DNA from: Bordetella genomosp. 1
GTDB lineage: Bacteria > Pseudomonadota > Gammaproteobacteria > Burkholderiales > Burkholderiaceae_B
DNA length: 64,000 bases
NCBI RefSeq assembly: GCF_002261335.1
Contig: NZ_NEVL01000001.1
Location: forward strand, 868,001-932,000
Direction of reading: 5' to 3'
The notes below the pieces were generated by a model. That model worked only from the letters and a program-made list of their open reading frames with translations, had not been told where the DNA came from and did no database searches. Positions 43,299 to 52,843 of this stretch are shown here, one piece after another. The position numbers and the translations under genes are program-made. Each line of letters starts with the position of its first letter. Positions within the stretch are counted from its first letter, which is position 1.

Positions 43299-45386
43299 AT
43301 GACCATGCAGCACAGCACACCGCCCGCGGCCCCGGCCGCCACCCCCTGGCACGCCGGCGAGCTGGCGCTGCAGGACAAGGTGGGCGTGAAGGAAAAAATG
43401 GACGGCGTGGGCCGCCGCGTGGTGCGCAGCTACATGCCGGATCAGCATCGCGCCTTCTACCAGCAGCTGCCTTTCATCGTGGTGGGCACGGTCGCGCCGG
43501 ATGGCGACGCGTGGGCCTCGTTCGCCTTCGGGCGCCCGGGCTTCATGCAATCGCCCACGCCGAACACGCTGCGGCTCGACACGGTGTTCGACCCGCGCGA
43601 CCCCGCGAGCCTGGGCGTGGTCGATGGCGGCGGCATCGGCCTGCTGGGCATCGAGCTGCACACGCGGCGGCGCAATCGCATGAACGGCACGGTGGGCGGT
43701 GCCTCGGCCCAGGGGTTCGAGGTGGCGGTGGCGCAGAGCTTCGGCAACTGTCCGCAGTACATCCAGCTGCGCGATTTCGAGTTCGTGCGCGCGCCCGGCG
43801 TGTTTGCCGAGGCGGCGCCGCAGGAATCGACCGGGCTCGACGCGCGGGCGCGCGCCATCATCGAGCGGGCCGACACCTTCTTCGTGGCCTCGTATGTGGA
43901 CGGCGAGTCGGGCCGCCAGGTGGACGTGTCGCACCGCGGCGGCAAGGCCGGCTTCGTGCGCATCGAGGCGGATGGCCGGCTGACCATCCCGGATTTCGCC
44001 GGCAATCTGTTTTTCGCCACGCTCGGCAATTTTCTCGTCAATCCGCGCGCCGGGCTGGTGTTCGCCGACTTCGAGACCGGCGACATGCTGCAGCTCACGG
44101 GCGAGGCCGAGGTCGACCTCGATTCGCTCGAGATCGCCGCGTTCCAGGGCGCGGAGCGGCTGTGGCGCTTCACGCCGCGGCGCGTGATCTTCCGCGCCGG
44201 CGCGGCGCCGCTGCGCTGGCGGTTCCAGGACGGCGGCTGGTCGCCCAACGCGCTGATGACCGGCGACTGGGACGAGACGGCCAGCCGGCTGAAGGCCGCG
44301 GAACGCGCGCAGGCCTGGCGCCCGTTCAGGGTGGCCGCGCTGGTGGACGAGAGCGCGACCATCCGCTCCTTCCATCTCGAGCCGGCCGATGGCGCCGGCC
44401 TGATTCCGCACGCGGCGGGCCAGCACGTGCCGATCCGGCTGCAGCTGCCCGGCGAGGCGCGGCCGCTCGTGCGCACCTACACGCTGTCGACCGCGCCGTC
44501 GGATGGGCGCTATCGCATCAGCGTCAAGCGCGATGGAGTGGTGTCCCGCCACCTGCACGATGCGGTGCGCGTGGGCGACGAGATCGCGCTGCGCGCGCCG
44601 GCCGGCCAGTTCACGATCGACGCGGCCGCGCCGCGGCCCGCGGTGTTGCTGGCGGCCGGCGTGGGCGTGACGCCGATGTTGGCGATGCTGCGCCACGTGG
44701 TCTACGAGGGGCTGCGCAAGCGCCGGGTACGCCCCACCTGGTTCTTCCAGTCGGCCCGTTCGCACGACGATCTGGCGTTCGGCGACGAGCTGCGCCAGCT
44801 GGAAGACGCGGCGCAGGGCGCGGTCAAGGTGGTGCGCGTGCTGAGCGACGGCGCCGACGCCGAGGCCGGGCGCGACTTCGACCTGACCGGCCGGATCGAC
44901 ACCGCGCTGCTGCGCAAGACGCTGCCCTTCGACGATTTCGATTTCTATCTGTGCGGCCCCGCCGGGTTCATGCAGGCGATGTACGACGGCCTGCGCGGGC
45001 TGGACGTGGCCGACGCGCGCATCCATGCCGAGGCGTTCGGCCCCTCCGGGCTCGTGCGCAACGTGGCCGTCGCCGAGCCCACGGCGCCGGCGCGCGCGCC
45101 GGCGGTCGAGGCGGTGCCCGTGGCATTCGTGGCGAGCGGCAAGGAGGCGCGCTGGCAGCCCGGCGCAGGCTCCCTGCTCGAACTGGCGGAGTCGCGCGGC
45201 CTGGCGCCGGCCTATGGCTGCCGCAGCGGCAGTTGCGGCAGCTGTCGCGCCAAGGTGGTGGAGGGCGCGGTCGCCTACGCCAGCGCGCCGTCCTTCATGG
45301 TGGCGGACGACGAGGCGCTGATCTGTTGCGCGGTGCCGGCCCATCCCGACTCGGGCGGCGGCGCGCGCCTGCTGCTCGAGATCTGA
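43299..45386 (+). CDS. Fusion protein: PNPOx-like flavin domain + ferredoxin reductase + 2Fe-2S ferredoxin
   Basis: 695 residues. Residues ~40-300: split-barrel PNPOx-like FMN-binding domain (DGDAWASFAFGRPGF, GNLFFATLGNFLVNPRAGLV). ~325-430: FAD-binding FNR domain with RTYTLST (Arg392). ~445-570: NAD(P)-binding domain (AGVGVTPMLAML, FYLCGPAGFM). ~610-695: plant-type ferredoxin with Cys641, Cys646, Cys649 and Cys676 (C-x4-C-x2-C-x26-C). The chain could pass electrons from NAD(P)H through FAD and Fe-S to the flavin barrel. The substrate is unknown. Confidence 0.9.
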   Translation: MTMQHSTPPAAPAATPWHAGELALQDKVGVKEKMDGVGRRVVRSYMPDQHRAFYQQLPFIVVGTVAPDGDAWASFAFGRPGFMQSPTPNTLRLDTVFDPRDPASLGVVDGGGIGLLGIELHTRRRNRMNGTVGGASAQGFEVAVAQSFGNCPQYIQLRDFEFVRAPGVFAEAAPQESTGLDARARAIIERADTFFVASYVDGESGRQVDVSHRGGKAGFVRIEADGRLTIPDFAGNLFFATLGNFLVNPRAGLVFADFETGDMLQLTGEAEVDLDSLEIAAFQGAERLWRFTPRRVIFRAGAAPLRWRFQDGGWSPNALMTGDWDETASRLKAAERAQAWRPFRVAALVDESATIRSFHLEPADGAGLIPHAAGQHVPIRLQLPGEARPLVRTYTLSTAPSDGRYRISVKRDGVVSRHLHDAVRVGDEIALRAPAGQFTIDAAAPRPAVLLAAGVGVTPMLAMLRHVVYEGLRKRRVRPTWFFQSARSHDDLAFGDELRQLEDAAQGAVKVVRVLSDGADAEAGRDFDLTGRIDTALLRKTLPFDDFDFYLCGPAGFMQAMYDGLRGLDVADARIHAEAFGPSGLVRNVAVAEPTAPARAPAVEAVPVAFVASGKEARWQPGAGSLLELAESRGLAPAYGCRSGSCGSCRAKVVEGAVAYASAPSFMVADDEALICCAVPAHPDSGGGARLLLEI

Positions 45387-45437
45387 GCAGGCGGGCTGTT
45401 ATGCTCTGCGCGATCGTTTTCCCTTCTTCGGGCTGAC

Positions 45438-46343
45438 ATGGACAGGCACCAGGCAATGACCACCTTCGTGACGGTGGTCGAAACGGCGGGCTTTGCATCG
45501 GCGGCGCGCAAACTCAAGGTGTCGCCGTCGGTCATCAGCCGGGTGATGGCGGAGCTGGAGGCGCACCTCGGCGTGCGGCTGCTCACGCGCACCACGCGGG
45601 TGGTGAAGGTCACCGATGCCGGCGCCGCCTATTTCGAGGATTGCCGGCGCATACTCGGGGAGATCGACGCGGCCGAGCTGGCGGTGGGCGGGGCCAACGC
45701 CACGCCGCGCGGACAGCTCACGGTGACCGCGCCTGCGCTGTTCGGCCGGCTGCACGTGATGCCGGTGGTGCAGGATTACCTGACGCGCTATCCCTCTGTG
45801 AACGTGAATTGCTGGTTCCTCGATCGCATCGTGAACCTGGTCGACGAGGGCGCGGACGTTGCGATCCGCATCGGCGAGCTGCCCGACTCCACGCTGCAGG
45901 CCGTGCCGGTGGGCAAGGTGCGGCGGCTGCTGTGCGCCTCGCCCGCCTACCTGAAGAAGCACGGCACGCCGCGCGAGCCCGCCGAGCTGGCCGCGCACAC
46001 CACCATCCAGATGACCAGCCATTCCGGCGCGCCCGAATGGCGCTTCCTGAGCGCGGGCAAGACCTACCCGGTGGCGATCCAGCCGCGGCTCGTGACCACC
46101 ACCAACGATTCCGCGATCGTCGCGGCGCTGGCCGGCGTGGGCATTGCGCGCGTGCTCTCGTACCAGGTCACCGACGAGCTGGCGGCGGGCGCCCTGCGCA
46201 TCGTCCTCGCCGAGCACGAGCTCACCCCCCTGCCGGTGCAGGTGGTGCACCGCGAAGGCAAGCATCCCAACCAGAAGGTGCGCGCCTTTCTCGATCTGGC
46301 GATCGACCAGCTGCGCGCCCGCGCGCCGATCTGGCAGCGCTAG
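45438..46343 (+). CDS. LysR family transcriptional regulator of the GST cluster
   Basis: 301 residues. N-terminal HTH (FVTVVETAGFASAARKLKVS, then PSVISRVMAELE) and a C-terminal effector domain of the CrgA/DsdC-like LysR group. It lies 51 bp after the fusion gene in the same direction, so it may be the last gene of the operon and autoregulate through the palindrome at 42533. Confidence 0.92.
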   Translation: MDRHQAMTTFVTVVETAGFASAARKLKVSPSVISRVMAELEAHLGVRLLTRTTRVVKVTDAGAAYFEDCRRILGEIDAAELAVGGANATPRGQLTVTAPALFGRLHVMPVVQDYLTRYPSVNVNCWFLDRIVNLVDEGADVAIRIGELPDSTLQAVPVGKVRRLLCASPAYLKKHGTPREPAELAAHTTIQMTSHSGAPEWRFLSAGKTYPVAIQPRLVTTTNDSAIVAALAGVGIARVLSYQVTDELAAGALRIVLAEHELTPLPVQVVHREGKHPNQKVRAFLDLAIDQLRARAPIWQR

Positions 46344-46407
46344 CGCGGCGCGGCGGTTGCCGCGCCGGCGTATCGATGCGCGGGCAGCAGCGGCCCGCGC
46401 GCCGCAC

Positions 46408-48291
46408 TCAGAAGCTTTCCCAATCGTCGCCCGCGGGCGCCGTCTTGCCGTTGCCGGGGGCCGGCTTCGCCTGCGCGCCCAGCTGCGGGCGGCGCTTGAC
46501 GGTGGCATCGGTGGCCGAGGCCGACCGGGCCGCCGGCGTGCGCGCCGTGGGCCGCGCGGCGGGGCGGGCGGTGGAGGGAGCGGCACGGTGGACCGGTGCG
46601 GCCGGCGCGTGCGCCGTGGCTGCCGGGGAGGATTCGACGCGCGCCGCCTGCGCGGGCGCGCCCGGCTGAGGGGCGACCTGCGCCGGCGCAGCCGGCAGCG
46701 TTGCGGGCGGGGGCGGCGCGGCCTTGCGCGGCGCATCGCTGCCCAGGCGGAACACGCTGACCAGCTGGACCAGCCTGGCGGCCTGTTCGTTCAGGCTGAT
46801 CGCGGCGGCGGCCGATTCCTCGACCAGCGCGGCGTTCTGCTGCGTGGTCTGGTCGAGCTGGTTGATCGCATCGCCGACCTGCGAGATGCCCTGGCTCTGC
46901 TCGTGGGCGGCGGCGCCGATCTCGCCGATCAGGTCGGCCACGCGTCGCACCTGCGTCACGATGTCGTCCATCGTGCTGCCGGCCTCGGTCACGAGCTGCG
47001 CGCCGGTCTCGACCTTGCCGACGCTCTCGCCGATCAGCAGCTTGATCTCCTTGGCGGCGCCGGCGCTGCGCTGCGCCAGCGCGCGCACCTCGCTGGCCAC
47101 CACGGCGAAGCCGCGGCCCTGCTCGCCCGCACGCGCGGCCTCGACCGCCGCGTTGAGCGCCAGGATGTTGGTCTGGAACGCGATCGAGTCGATCACGCTG
47201 ATGATGTCGACGATCTTGCGCGAACTGGCCGAGATCTGGTCCATCGTGCTCACGACGTTGCCCACGACTTCGCCGCCGCGCGTGGCGGCCTGGCTGGCGG
47301 AGCCCGCCAGTTGCGAGGCGGTGCCGACGGAATCCAGGTTCTGCTTCACCGTGGCGTTCATCTGCTCCATCGAGGCGGCCGTCTCCTCGACGTTGGCGGC
47401 CTGTTCCTCGGTACGCTGGCTCAGGTCGGTGTTGCCCGACGAGATCTGCGTGGCGCCGGTGGCGATCGATTCGCTGGTCTGGCGCACCTGGCTCACCAGG
47501 TTCGCGAGGTTGGCGCGCATGGCCTCCATGTTGGCCAGCACGCTGGTGCCGTCATTGGCGCGCAGATCGACCTGCACGGCGAGGTTGCCGGCCGCGACTT
47601 CCTGCGCGACGCGGGCCGCGTAGGCGGGTTCGCCGCCGAGCTGACGCATGACCGAGCGCACCAGCCAGGCGCCCAGCAGGCCGCTGATCAGCGCGCACAG
47701 CGCGATCAGCACGGTGAGGGTCCAGAAGGTGCGCTTGACCGCAGCGGCGGCCTCCTCGGTGTCCTGGCGCGCCATGTCTTCCTGGCGCTTGGCGGCGTCC
47801 ATCAGCAGGTTGCGCACCGCGATGTGCAGTTGGGCGGAATCCTTGTGCAGGTCGGCCATCGCGGCCGGGTCGCCGCGATCGGCCATGCCCTGGATCACGC
47901 CGACGGCGCGCTTGTACTGGGTCCAGGTCTGCGCCAGCTTCGCGCCCAGGTCCTTGAGCGCCGGGTCGGTCGATTCGGATTGCAGCAGGCGCATGGCCTC
48001 GAGCACCGTCTTTTCCGATTCCTCGTTCAGGCGCAGCTCGTTGTCGCGCGCCTTGCGGTCGGTCTGGATGATGTAGACATACATGCGGCGGAAGTGCGTC
48101 GCGCCCTGGCGGGCGGCGTCGAGCACGGTGCGCACCGGCACGACCGTGTCGGTGTACATCGCGCGCTGCTTGTTGCTGACGCTCCAGAGCTGCTGCATGG
48201 CGATCACGCCGACGGCGAGCAGGGTGGCGATGAAGAACAGAACCAGCGCGATCAAGGTGGTTCTGAGGGAAAGATTGCGTAGTTTGGCCAT
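46408..48291 (-). CDS. Methyl-accepting chemotaxis protein
   Basis: 627 residues. Membrane helices ~10-32 and ~188-210 enclose a ~155-residue four-helix-bundle (4HB/Tar-like) periplasmic sensor. A HAMP domain follows (~212-265), then the signalling hairpin with the conserved tip ([20 protein letters not shown]). A ~110-residue Ala/Pro-rich linker leads to the C-terminal DWESF, which resembles the NWETF pentapeptide that tethers CheR/CheB in high-abundance receptors. No other chemotaxis gene is nearby. Ligand unknown. Confidence 0.95.
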   Translation of the reverse strand: MAKLRNLSLRTTLIALVLFFIATLLAVGVIAMQQLWSVSNKQRAMYTDTVVPVRTVLDAARQGATHFRRMYVYIIQTDRKARDNELRLNEESEKTVLEAMRLLQSESTDPALKDLGAKLAQTWTQYKRAVGVIQGMADRGDPAAMADLHKDSAQLHIAVRNLLMDAAKRQEDMARQDTEEAAAAVKRTFWTLTVLIALCALISGLLGAWLVRSVMRQLGGEPAYAARVAQEVAAGNLAVQVDLRANDGTSVLANMEAMRANLANLVSQVRQTSESIATGATQISSGNTDLSQRTEEQAANVEETAASMEQMNATVKQNLDSVGTASQLAGSASQAATRGGEVVGNVVSTMDQISASSRKIVDIISVIDSIAFQTNILALNAAVEAARAGEQGRGFAVVASEVRALAQRSAGAAKEIKLLIGESVGKVETGAQLVTEAGSTMDDIVTQVRRVADLIGEIGAAAHEQSQGISQVGDAINQLDQTTQQNAALVEESAAAAISLNEQAARLVQLVSVFRLGSDAPRKAAPPPPATLPAAPAQVAPQPGAPAQAARVESSPAATAHAPAAPVHRAAPSTARPAARPTARTPAARSASATDATVKRRPQLGAQAKPAPGNGKTAPAGDDWESF

Positions 48292-48626
48292 GGGTCACAC
48301 ATTTGGGGCGCGGAATGCGCCGAACGTGACCCACTAGAACATACGGTGATGCGGTGCAATATGGGGAATACGGGCCATATCCCGGGCGATGGCGGGGCGC
48401 CGCGGCGGTCTTCCCGCTATCCGGGAAAAGGGCGGCTAAGTCGTTGAATTGACGAATGACTGGTCGGTATTCGAGCGCCGGTGACCGGCGCGGATTGCAT
48501 GCACTTTGACGGCCGGGCCGGCCACGCGTCCGGGCTGCCGAGCGGCGATGCCGCGGCGCATGTTGCATTGCAGCATGCGCCGCGTCGGCGGGCGCGCGGC
48601 TTCTGGCCGCCGCCGCGCCGCCGCAC
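48292..48626. other. 335-bp gap between the MCP and aldo/keto reductase genes
   Basis: No credible gene. It includes the 10-bp inverted repeat GCGGCGCATG (48553-48562) / CATGCGCCGC (48574-48583) with an 11-nt loop, ~45 bp after the reductase stop on the minus strand. It has no T tract and could be a weak terminator or an operator. The MCP promoter should lie near 48330-48420, where AT content rises. Confidence 0.5.
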
Positions 48627-49676
48627 TCAGGGCGCGGGGTTGGGATGGCGCGTGTGGATCTCGTCGATCGCCTTCCAGAGCTCGGCATCGAAGCTGATGT
48701 CGACGCTGTCGATGTTTTCCTTGAGCTGGTCGAGGTTGGTGGCGCCGATCAGGTTGCTGGTGACGAACGGCCGCTCGTTGACGAAGGCCAGGGCCAGGTG
48801 CGTGGGCGAGAGGCCGTGCGCGCGGGCCAGCTCGACGTACTCGCGGGCGGCGGCCTCGCTTTCCGGGTTGCTGTAGCGCGTGAAGCGGGTGAACAGCGTC
48901 AGGCGGGCGCCCGCGGGTTGTGCGCCGTCGAGATACTTGCCGCACAGCACGCCCATGGCGAGCGGCGAGTAGGCGAGCAGGCCCACGCCTTCGTGATGGC
49001 TGAACTCCGACAGGCCCAGCTCATAGGTGCGGTTCAACAGGCTGTAGGGGTTCTGGATCGAGGCGATGCGCGGCAGCTTGTCGACCTCGGCATGGCGCAG
49101 GAACTGCGACACGCCCCACGGCGTTTCGTTGGAAACGCCGATGTGGCGCACCTTGCCCTGGCGCACGAAGTCCTGCAGCACCTCGAGCGTCTCGGCGATC
49201 GGCGTGGTGTATTCGTCTTCGACGTAGGGGTAGTAGGGGCGGCCGAACGTGGTGGTGGTGCGATCGGGCCAGTGCAGCTGGTACAGGTCGAGATAGTCGG
49301 TCTGCAGGCGCTTCAGGCTGGCGTCCAGGGCCTCGGTGAGGTTCTTGCGGTCGAGGTTGGTCTTGCCGCCGCGGATGTGGCCGGGGCGCTTCGGATCGCG
49401 CACCGGGCCGGCCACCTTGCTCGCCAGCACGATGTCCTGGCGCCGGCCGGTCTTGGCCAGCCAGGTGCCGATGTAGGCCTCGGTGCGGCCCTGCGTCTCG
49501 GCCTTGGGCGGCACCGGGTACATCTCGGCGGTGTCCACCAGGTTGACCCCGCGCGACAGCGCGTAGTCGAGTTGTTCGTGGGCTTCGGCCTCGGTGTTCT
49601 GTTCACCCCAGGTCATGGTGCCCAGGCCGATCAGGCTGACTTCGAGGTCGGTGCGGCCGAGTTTGCGGTATTTCAA
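48627..49676 (-). CDS. Aldo/keto reductase, Tas type
   Basis: 349 residues. Catalytic tetrad residues are visible: Asp and Tyr in DTAEMYP, Lys in ASKVAG, His in LYQLHWPD. The insert PYYPYVEDEY and the GTMTWGEQNTEAEAHEQLDY start (20 residues) are those of the Tas branch of NADP(H)-dependent reductases. Physiological substrate unknown. Single gene. Confidence 0.93.
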   Translation of the reverse strand: MKYRKLGRTDLEVSLIGLGTMTWGEQNTEAEAHEQLDYALSRGVNLVDTAEMYPVPPKAETQGRTEAYIGTWLAKTGRRQDIVLASKVAGPVRDPKRPGHIRGGKTNLDRKNLTEALDASLKRLQTDYLDLYQLHWPDRTTTTFGRPYYPYVEDEYTTPIAETLEVLQDFVRQGKVRHIGVSNETPWGVSQFLRHAEVDKLPRIASIQNPYSLLNRTYELGLSEFSHHEGVGLLAYSPLAMGVLCGKYLDGAQPAGARLTLFTRFTRYSNPESEAAAREYVELARAHGLSPTHLALAFVNERPFVTSNLIGATNLDQLKENIDSVDISFDAELWKAIDEIHTRHPNPAP

Positions 49677-49935
49677 GACGATGCTCCGTTGTGCGAAGGG
49701 GGAGGGGCCGGGCTGCCCGCCCCGCCGTGTGGACCGATCTTACTCGCGGCGACCGCCGCGCGCGGGCCATCCGCCACGCCGCGCAGGGGTTTAAGCCTGC
49801 CGACAGTTCGCCGCCGTTGCTCGCAAGACTGCGAACGCCTGCCGGATGCGGCTACAAATTGTCGCGCGCGCCGCGCACGCCGCTTGCTAGCATGATCCGG
49901 CCGGCATATGCCGGTCTTACCCCAAGGAGGTCGTC

Positions 49936-50598
49936 ATGCATACTCGAACAATACTGGGGCGGCTTGCCGTGCTGGGCGTGGCAGGCAGCCTGCTGGCAGG
50001 CTGCGCGACGCCGCAGCAGACCAATACCGCCGTGGGCACCGGCGCGGGTGCCGCGGTCGGCGCCGGCATCGGCGCATTGATCGGGCATGGCAAGGGCGCG
50101 GCGATCGGGGCCGGCATCGGCGCGGTCGCGGGCGGCCTGGTCGGCTACAACTGGAAGGTCGTGAAAGACGACGTGCAGCAGTCGGCGCAGCAATCCGGCG
50201 CGGCCTCGCTCGGCGTCGACGTGGTGGAAATGCCCGACGGCACCCTCAAGGTCAACCTGCCGGGCAACGCCTCGTTCGACACCGACAAGACCGTGCTCAA
50301 GCCGGTCATGCTGCCGGTGCTCGACAGCGTCGCACGCGCGCTCACCCAGCATCCCGAGCTGCGCGTGAAGGTCGTGGGCCATACCGACAGCACCGGCGCG
50401 CTGGCGCACAACCAGACCCTCTCGGTCAACCGGGCCCGCTCCGTGACCGACTATCTGGCGCAGAAGGGCGTGGCGCAGACCCGCACCAGCATCGAGGGCC
50501 GCGGCCCCAACGATCCGATCGGCGACAACAACACGGCCGAAGGCCGCGCGCAGAACCGCCGCGTCGAGGTCTACCTCTACGCGGTGCAGGCACGTTGA
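49936..50598 (+). CDS. OmpA family lipoprotein with glycine-zipper segment
   Basis: 220 residues. Lipoprotein signal with lipobox LLAGC (Cys ~22). A glycine-zipper region (~35-70, GAGIGALIGHGKGAAIGAGI) probably packs into or across a membrane. The C-terminal OmpA domain (~100-215) has the peptidoglycan-binding NRARSVTDYL and NRRVEVYL motifs. YfiB/YiaD-like; likely anchors the outer membrane to peptidoglycan. AAGGAGG is 8 bp before the ATG. Confidence 0.92.
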   Translation: MHTRTILGRLAVLGVAGSLLAGCATPQQTNTAVGTGAGAAVGAGIGALIGHGKGAAIGAGIGAVAGGLVGYNWKVVKDDVQQSAQQSGAASLGVDVVEMPDGTLKVNLPGNASFDTDKTVLKPVMLPVLDSVARALTQHPELRVKVVGHTDSTGALAHNQTLSVNRARSVTDYLAQKGVAQTRTSIEGRGPNDPIGDNNTAEGRAQNRRVEVYLYAVQAR

Positions 50599-50727
50599 TG
50601 CAGGCGGGCCCCCGGGCCCGCCGCCCGCGACGAAGCCCGGCTCGCGCCGGGCTTGTGTTTTGCGCGGTCGCTGGCCGGTGGCGGGCGTAACATCGCAGCT
50701 GTACCTCACTCATCACCAGGAAATGCC

Positions 50728-51051
50728 ATGGGCCTGCCCCCCGCGCGCATCGGCGCCGACTATGCACTGCCCGCCCTGCGCGGCTGGCACAAGCACACCA
50801 CCCGCGACGCGCTGACCAAGCGCTATCGCTTCGAATCCTTCAACCAGGCGTTCGGTTTCATGACCCACGTCGCCCTGTTCGCGGAGCGCCTGAATCATCA
50901 CCCCGAGTGGCGCAACGTCTACAACCGCGTCGACGTGCTGCTCACCACCCACGACGCCGGCGGCGTGACCGAGCTCGACGTGCGCATGGCGCAGTTCATG
51001 GACGAGGCCGCCCTGCGACTGGGCGGCGTGGGCCTGGCCGTGCCCGACTGA
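50728..51051 (+). CDS. phhB: Pterin-4a-carbinolamine dehydratase
   Basis: 107 residues from ATG 50728 (AGGAAA upstream). The family motif HHPEWRNVYNRVDVLLTTHD (20) with the preceding FGFMTHVALFAERLNH is complete. It dehydrates 4a-hydroxy-tetrahydrobiopterin and normally serves phenylalanine hydroxylase, though no phhA is in the window. Ends in a strong terminator. Confidence 0.93.
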   Translation: MGLPPARIGADYALPALRGWHKHTTRDALTKRYRFESFNQAFGFMTHVALFAERLNHHPEWRNVYNRVDVLLTTHDAGGVTELDVRMAQFMDEAALRLGGVGLAVPD

Positions 51052-51070
51052 GGCAGGCCGGCCCGCCAAG

Positions 51071-51106
51071 CAAAAAGCCCGACGCGCTATCGCGTCGGGC
51101 TTTTTG
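51071..51106 (+). terminator. Terminator after phhB
   Basis: A perfect 16-bp stem (CAAAAAGCCCGACGCG and its complement) with loop CTAT and a T run. Confidence 0.95.
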
Positions 51107-51130
51107 TATGCGAAGAACCGTGGCGGGAGC

Positions 51131-51216
51131 CAGCAAGCGCGTGAGCGCAAACACTCCCGCCGCCCGGCCGCCCGAAGGCGGGAGGGCCCCCTCGGGGGGC
51201 AGCAAGCGCGTGAGCG
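51131..51216. repeat. Direct repeat CAGCAAGCGCGTGAGCGC, two copies
   Basis: Identical 18-bp units at 51131-51148 and 51199-51216 flank a GC-rich hairpin (CTCCCGCC ... GGCGGGAG, about 51154-51184). The second copy continues GCAGCGTGGGGGC. The unit looks like a dispersed intergenic element of Alcaligenaceae rather than part of a gene; that is recollection of similar sequences and needs a genome-wide count. Confidence 0.7.
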
Positions 51217-51244
51217 CGCAGCGTGGGGGCTCTCTTCCCTCTCT

Positions 51245-51946
51245 CTACCGCACGTTATAGATCCGCATGGCGACCTGCTTGCCGGCCGGATCCAGCACCT
51301 TGATCGTGACCGAGCGCGGGGTGTACTTCTCGGGCAGCGTGAGCTGGCCCTGTGAGTGGTCGTAGCGCGCCAGCGTGAGTTCGGCCGGGTCGGAGGCGAT
51401 GGTGTCGCGGCGGCCGTTGGTGTAGGTGCCGTCGACGATCAGCTCGATCTTGCCCTTGAAGGCCTGCGCGGTGGCGTTCTCGCGCATGATGAGGATCTGG
51501 TAGTTCAGCTGGCCCGGCTCCTTGCGGAACTGCGCCGAACGCACGCCGATGTCGCCGCCGCGCGGGTCGGGCGGCATGGCGTCCTGGAACAGCACCAGCT
51601 CCTGGTCCATTTCGGCGATGCGGGCCCGCGCCTTGGCCAGGTCGGCCGTGAGCTGCTCGTGGGTGGACTTGTTGTTGTCGCGCTGGGTGATGGTCTCGTC
51701 GAGCTGGGCCTGCAGGCGCTGGCGCTCCACGTTGGTGGCGCTCAGCTCGGTGTGCAATTGCTCCGATTGCTCGACGGTCAGGCGTTGCGGGCCGTAGTTG
51801 GCCTGCAGGAACAGCACGCCGCCCGCGCCCAGGCCGATCCCGACCAGCAGCAGCACGAGCCAGCGCGGCATGCGACGCTGACGCTTGCCTGGTTGATAGA
51901 CCGAAGGTTTGAAAACCGATCGTTGCGAGCGTCCGAACATCCCCAT
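51245..51946 (-). CDS. DUF6776-type inner-membrane coiled-coil protein
   Basis: 233 residues from ATG 51946, 9 bp after AAGGAAG. A basic N-terminus, one membrane helix (~30-48, WLVLLLVGIGLGAGGVLFL), a coiled coil (~60-115, with QLDETITQRDNNKSTHEQLT) and a C-terminal beta domain (TIKVLDPAGKQVAMRIYNVR). The assignment to DUF6776 is by layout, and the function is unknown. Just downstream of murU on the same strand, separated by a 189-bp gap. Confidence 0.75.
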   Translation of the reverse strand: MGMFGRSQRSVFKPSVYQPGKRQRRMPRWLVLLLVGIGLGAGGVLFLQANYGPQRLTVEQSEQLHTELSATNVERQRLQAQLDETITQRDNNKSTHEQLTADLAKARARIAEMDQELVLFQDAMPPDPRGGDIGVRSAQFRKEPGQLNYQILIMRENATAQAFKGKIELIVDGTYTNGRRDTIASDPAELTLARYDHSQGQLTLPEKYTPRSVTIKVLDPAGKQVAMRIYNVR

Positions 51947-52134
51947 GCGAGCAAACTTCCTTTGATGCGTAAAGCCGTGACGGCGCCGAGCGGCCGCCCG
52001 TGTGTTCAATAAAGTGCCAGAGGATACCGCGCAGCGGGGCGCGGGTCTTCAACTGACAATTCTGGTTTCTTACGTAGATACCGTGAAATACGGGACATAC
52101 GCAGCCGGATGAAGTTCCGGACCAATCTGCCGGA

Positions 52135-52836
52135 TCAGGGCTGCACGACCTCGCCGCGCAGCTCGGCATCGAGTCGGGCCAGCCGTTCGGGCGTGCCCAC
52201 GTCGGTCCAGCGCCCGCCGTGGTGCGTGCCGGCCACCTGGCCGCGCCCCATGGCCGCGCGCATCAGGGGGGCGAGCGGCGCGGCCGCGCCGCGGGCCAGC
52301 CCCGCGAACATGGCCGGATCGTAGATGCCGATGCCGGCATAGGTCAAACGGGGCGCCTCGGCCGGCACGTCGGCCACGCGACCTTCGCTCAGGCCGAAAT
52401 CGCCCTTGGGGTGCTGCACCGGGTTGTCGACCAGCAGCAGCCAGGCCTGGTCGCCGCGCTCGCGCAGGGCGCCGGCAGCGGCGTGCGCCGCGGCGGGATC
52501 CCAGTCGCACCAGACGTCGCCATTGATCACCAGGAAGGGCGGGTCGCCCAGCAGCGGCAGCGCCTGCACGATGCCGCCGGCGGTCTCCAGGGCCTGGGCC
52601 TCGGGCGAATAGCGGATGCGCACGCCCCACTCGCTGCCGTCACCGAGGCGCTGCTCGATCTGCTGGCCGAGCCAGGCGTGGTTGATCACCACGTCGGTCA
52701 GGCCCGCGGCGGCCAGGCGTTCCAGGTGCCAGACGATCAGCGGCTTGCCGCCGGCTTCGAGCAGGGGTTTGGGGGTGCTGTCGGTCAGGGGGCGCATGCG
52801 CTCCCCCCGGCCGGCGGCCAGAATCATCGTGCGCAT
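52135..52836 (-). CDS. murU: N-acetylmuramate alpha-1-phosphate uridylyltransferase MurU
   Basis: 233 residues. Nucleotidyltransferase signature LAAGRGERMRPLTDSTPKPL (20) with the uridyl-binding Lys, INGDVWCDWD metal site, and KGDFGL. In peptidoglycan recycling MurU makes UDP-MurNAc from MurNAc-1-phosphate supplied by AmgK, bypassing the fosfomycin target MurA. Located 7 bp after amgK, the standard pairing. Confidence 0.93.
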   Translation of the reverse strand: MRTMILAAGRGERMRPLTDSTPKPLLEAGGKPLIVWHLERLAAAGLTDVVINHAWLGQQIEQRLGDGSEWGVRIRYSPEAQALETAGGIVQALPLLGDPPFLVINGDVWCDWDPAAAHAAAGALRERGDQAWLLLVDNPVQHPKGDFGLSEGRVADVPAEAPRLTYAGIGIYDPAMFAGLARGAAAPLAPLMRAAMGRGQVAGTHHGGRWTDVGTPERLARLDAELRGEVVQP

Positions 52837-52843
52837 CGGGGCC

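Noticed and set aside
43299-45386. The fusion gene as an assembly or frameshift artefact of three genes
   Set aside because: One uninterrupted frame with consistent codon use covers all domains and linkers, and no internal start or stop is needed.
48491-48508. Shared ATTGCATGCACTTT with the region before the GntR gene (2159)
   Set aside because: A 14-bp match between two places is expected by chance in 64 kb and the contexts differ.
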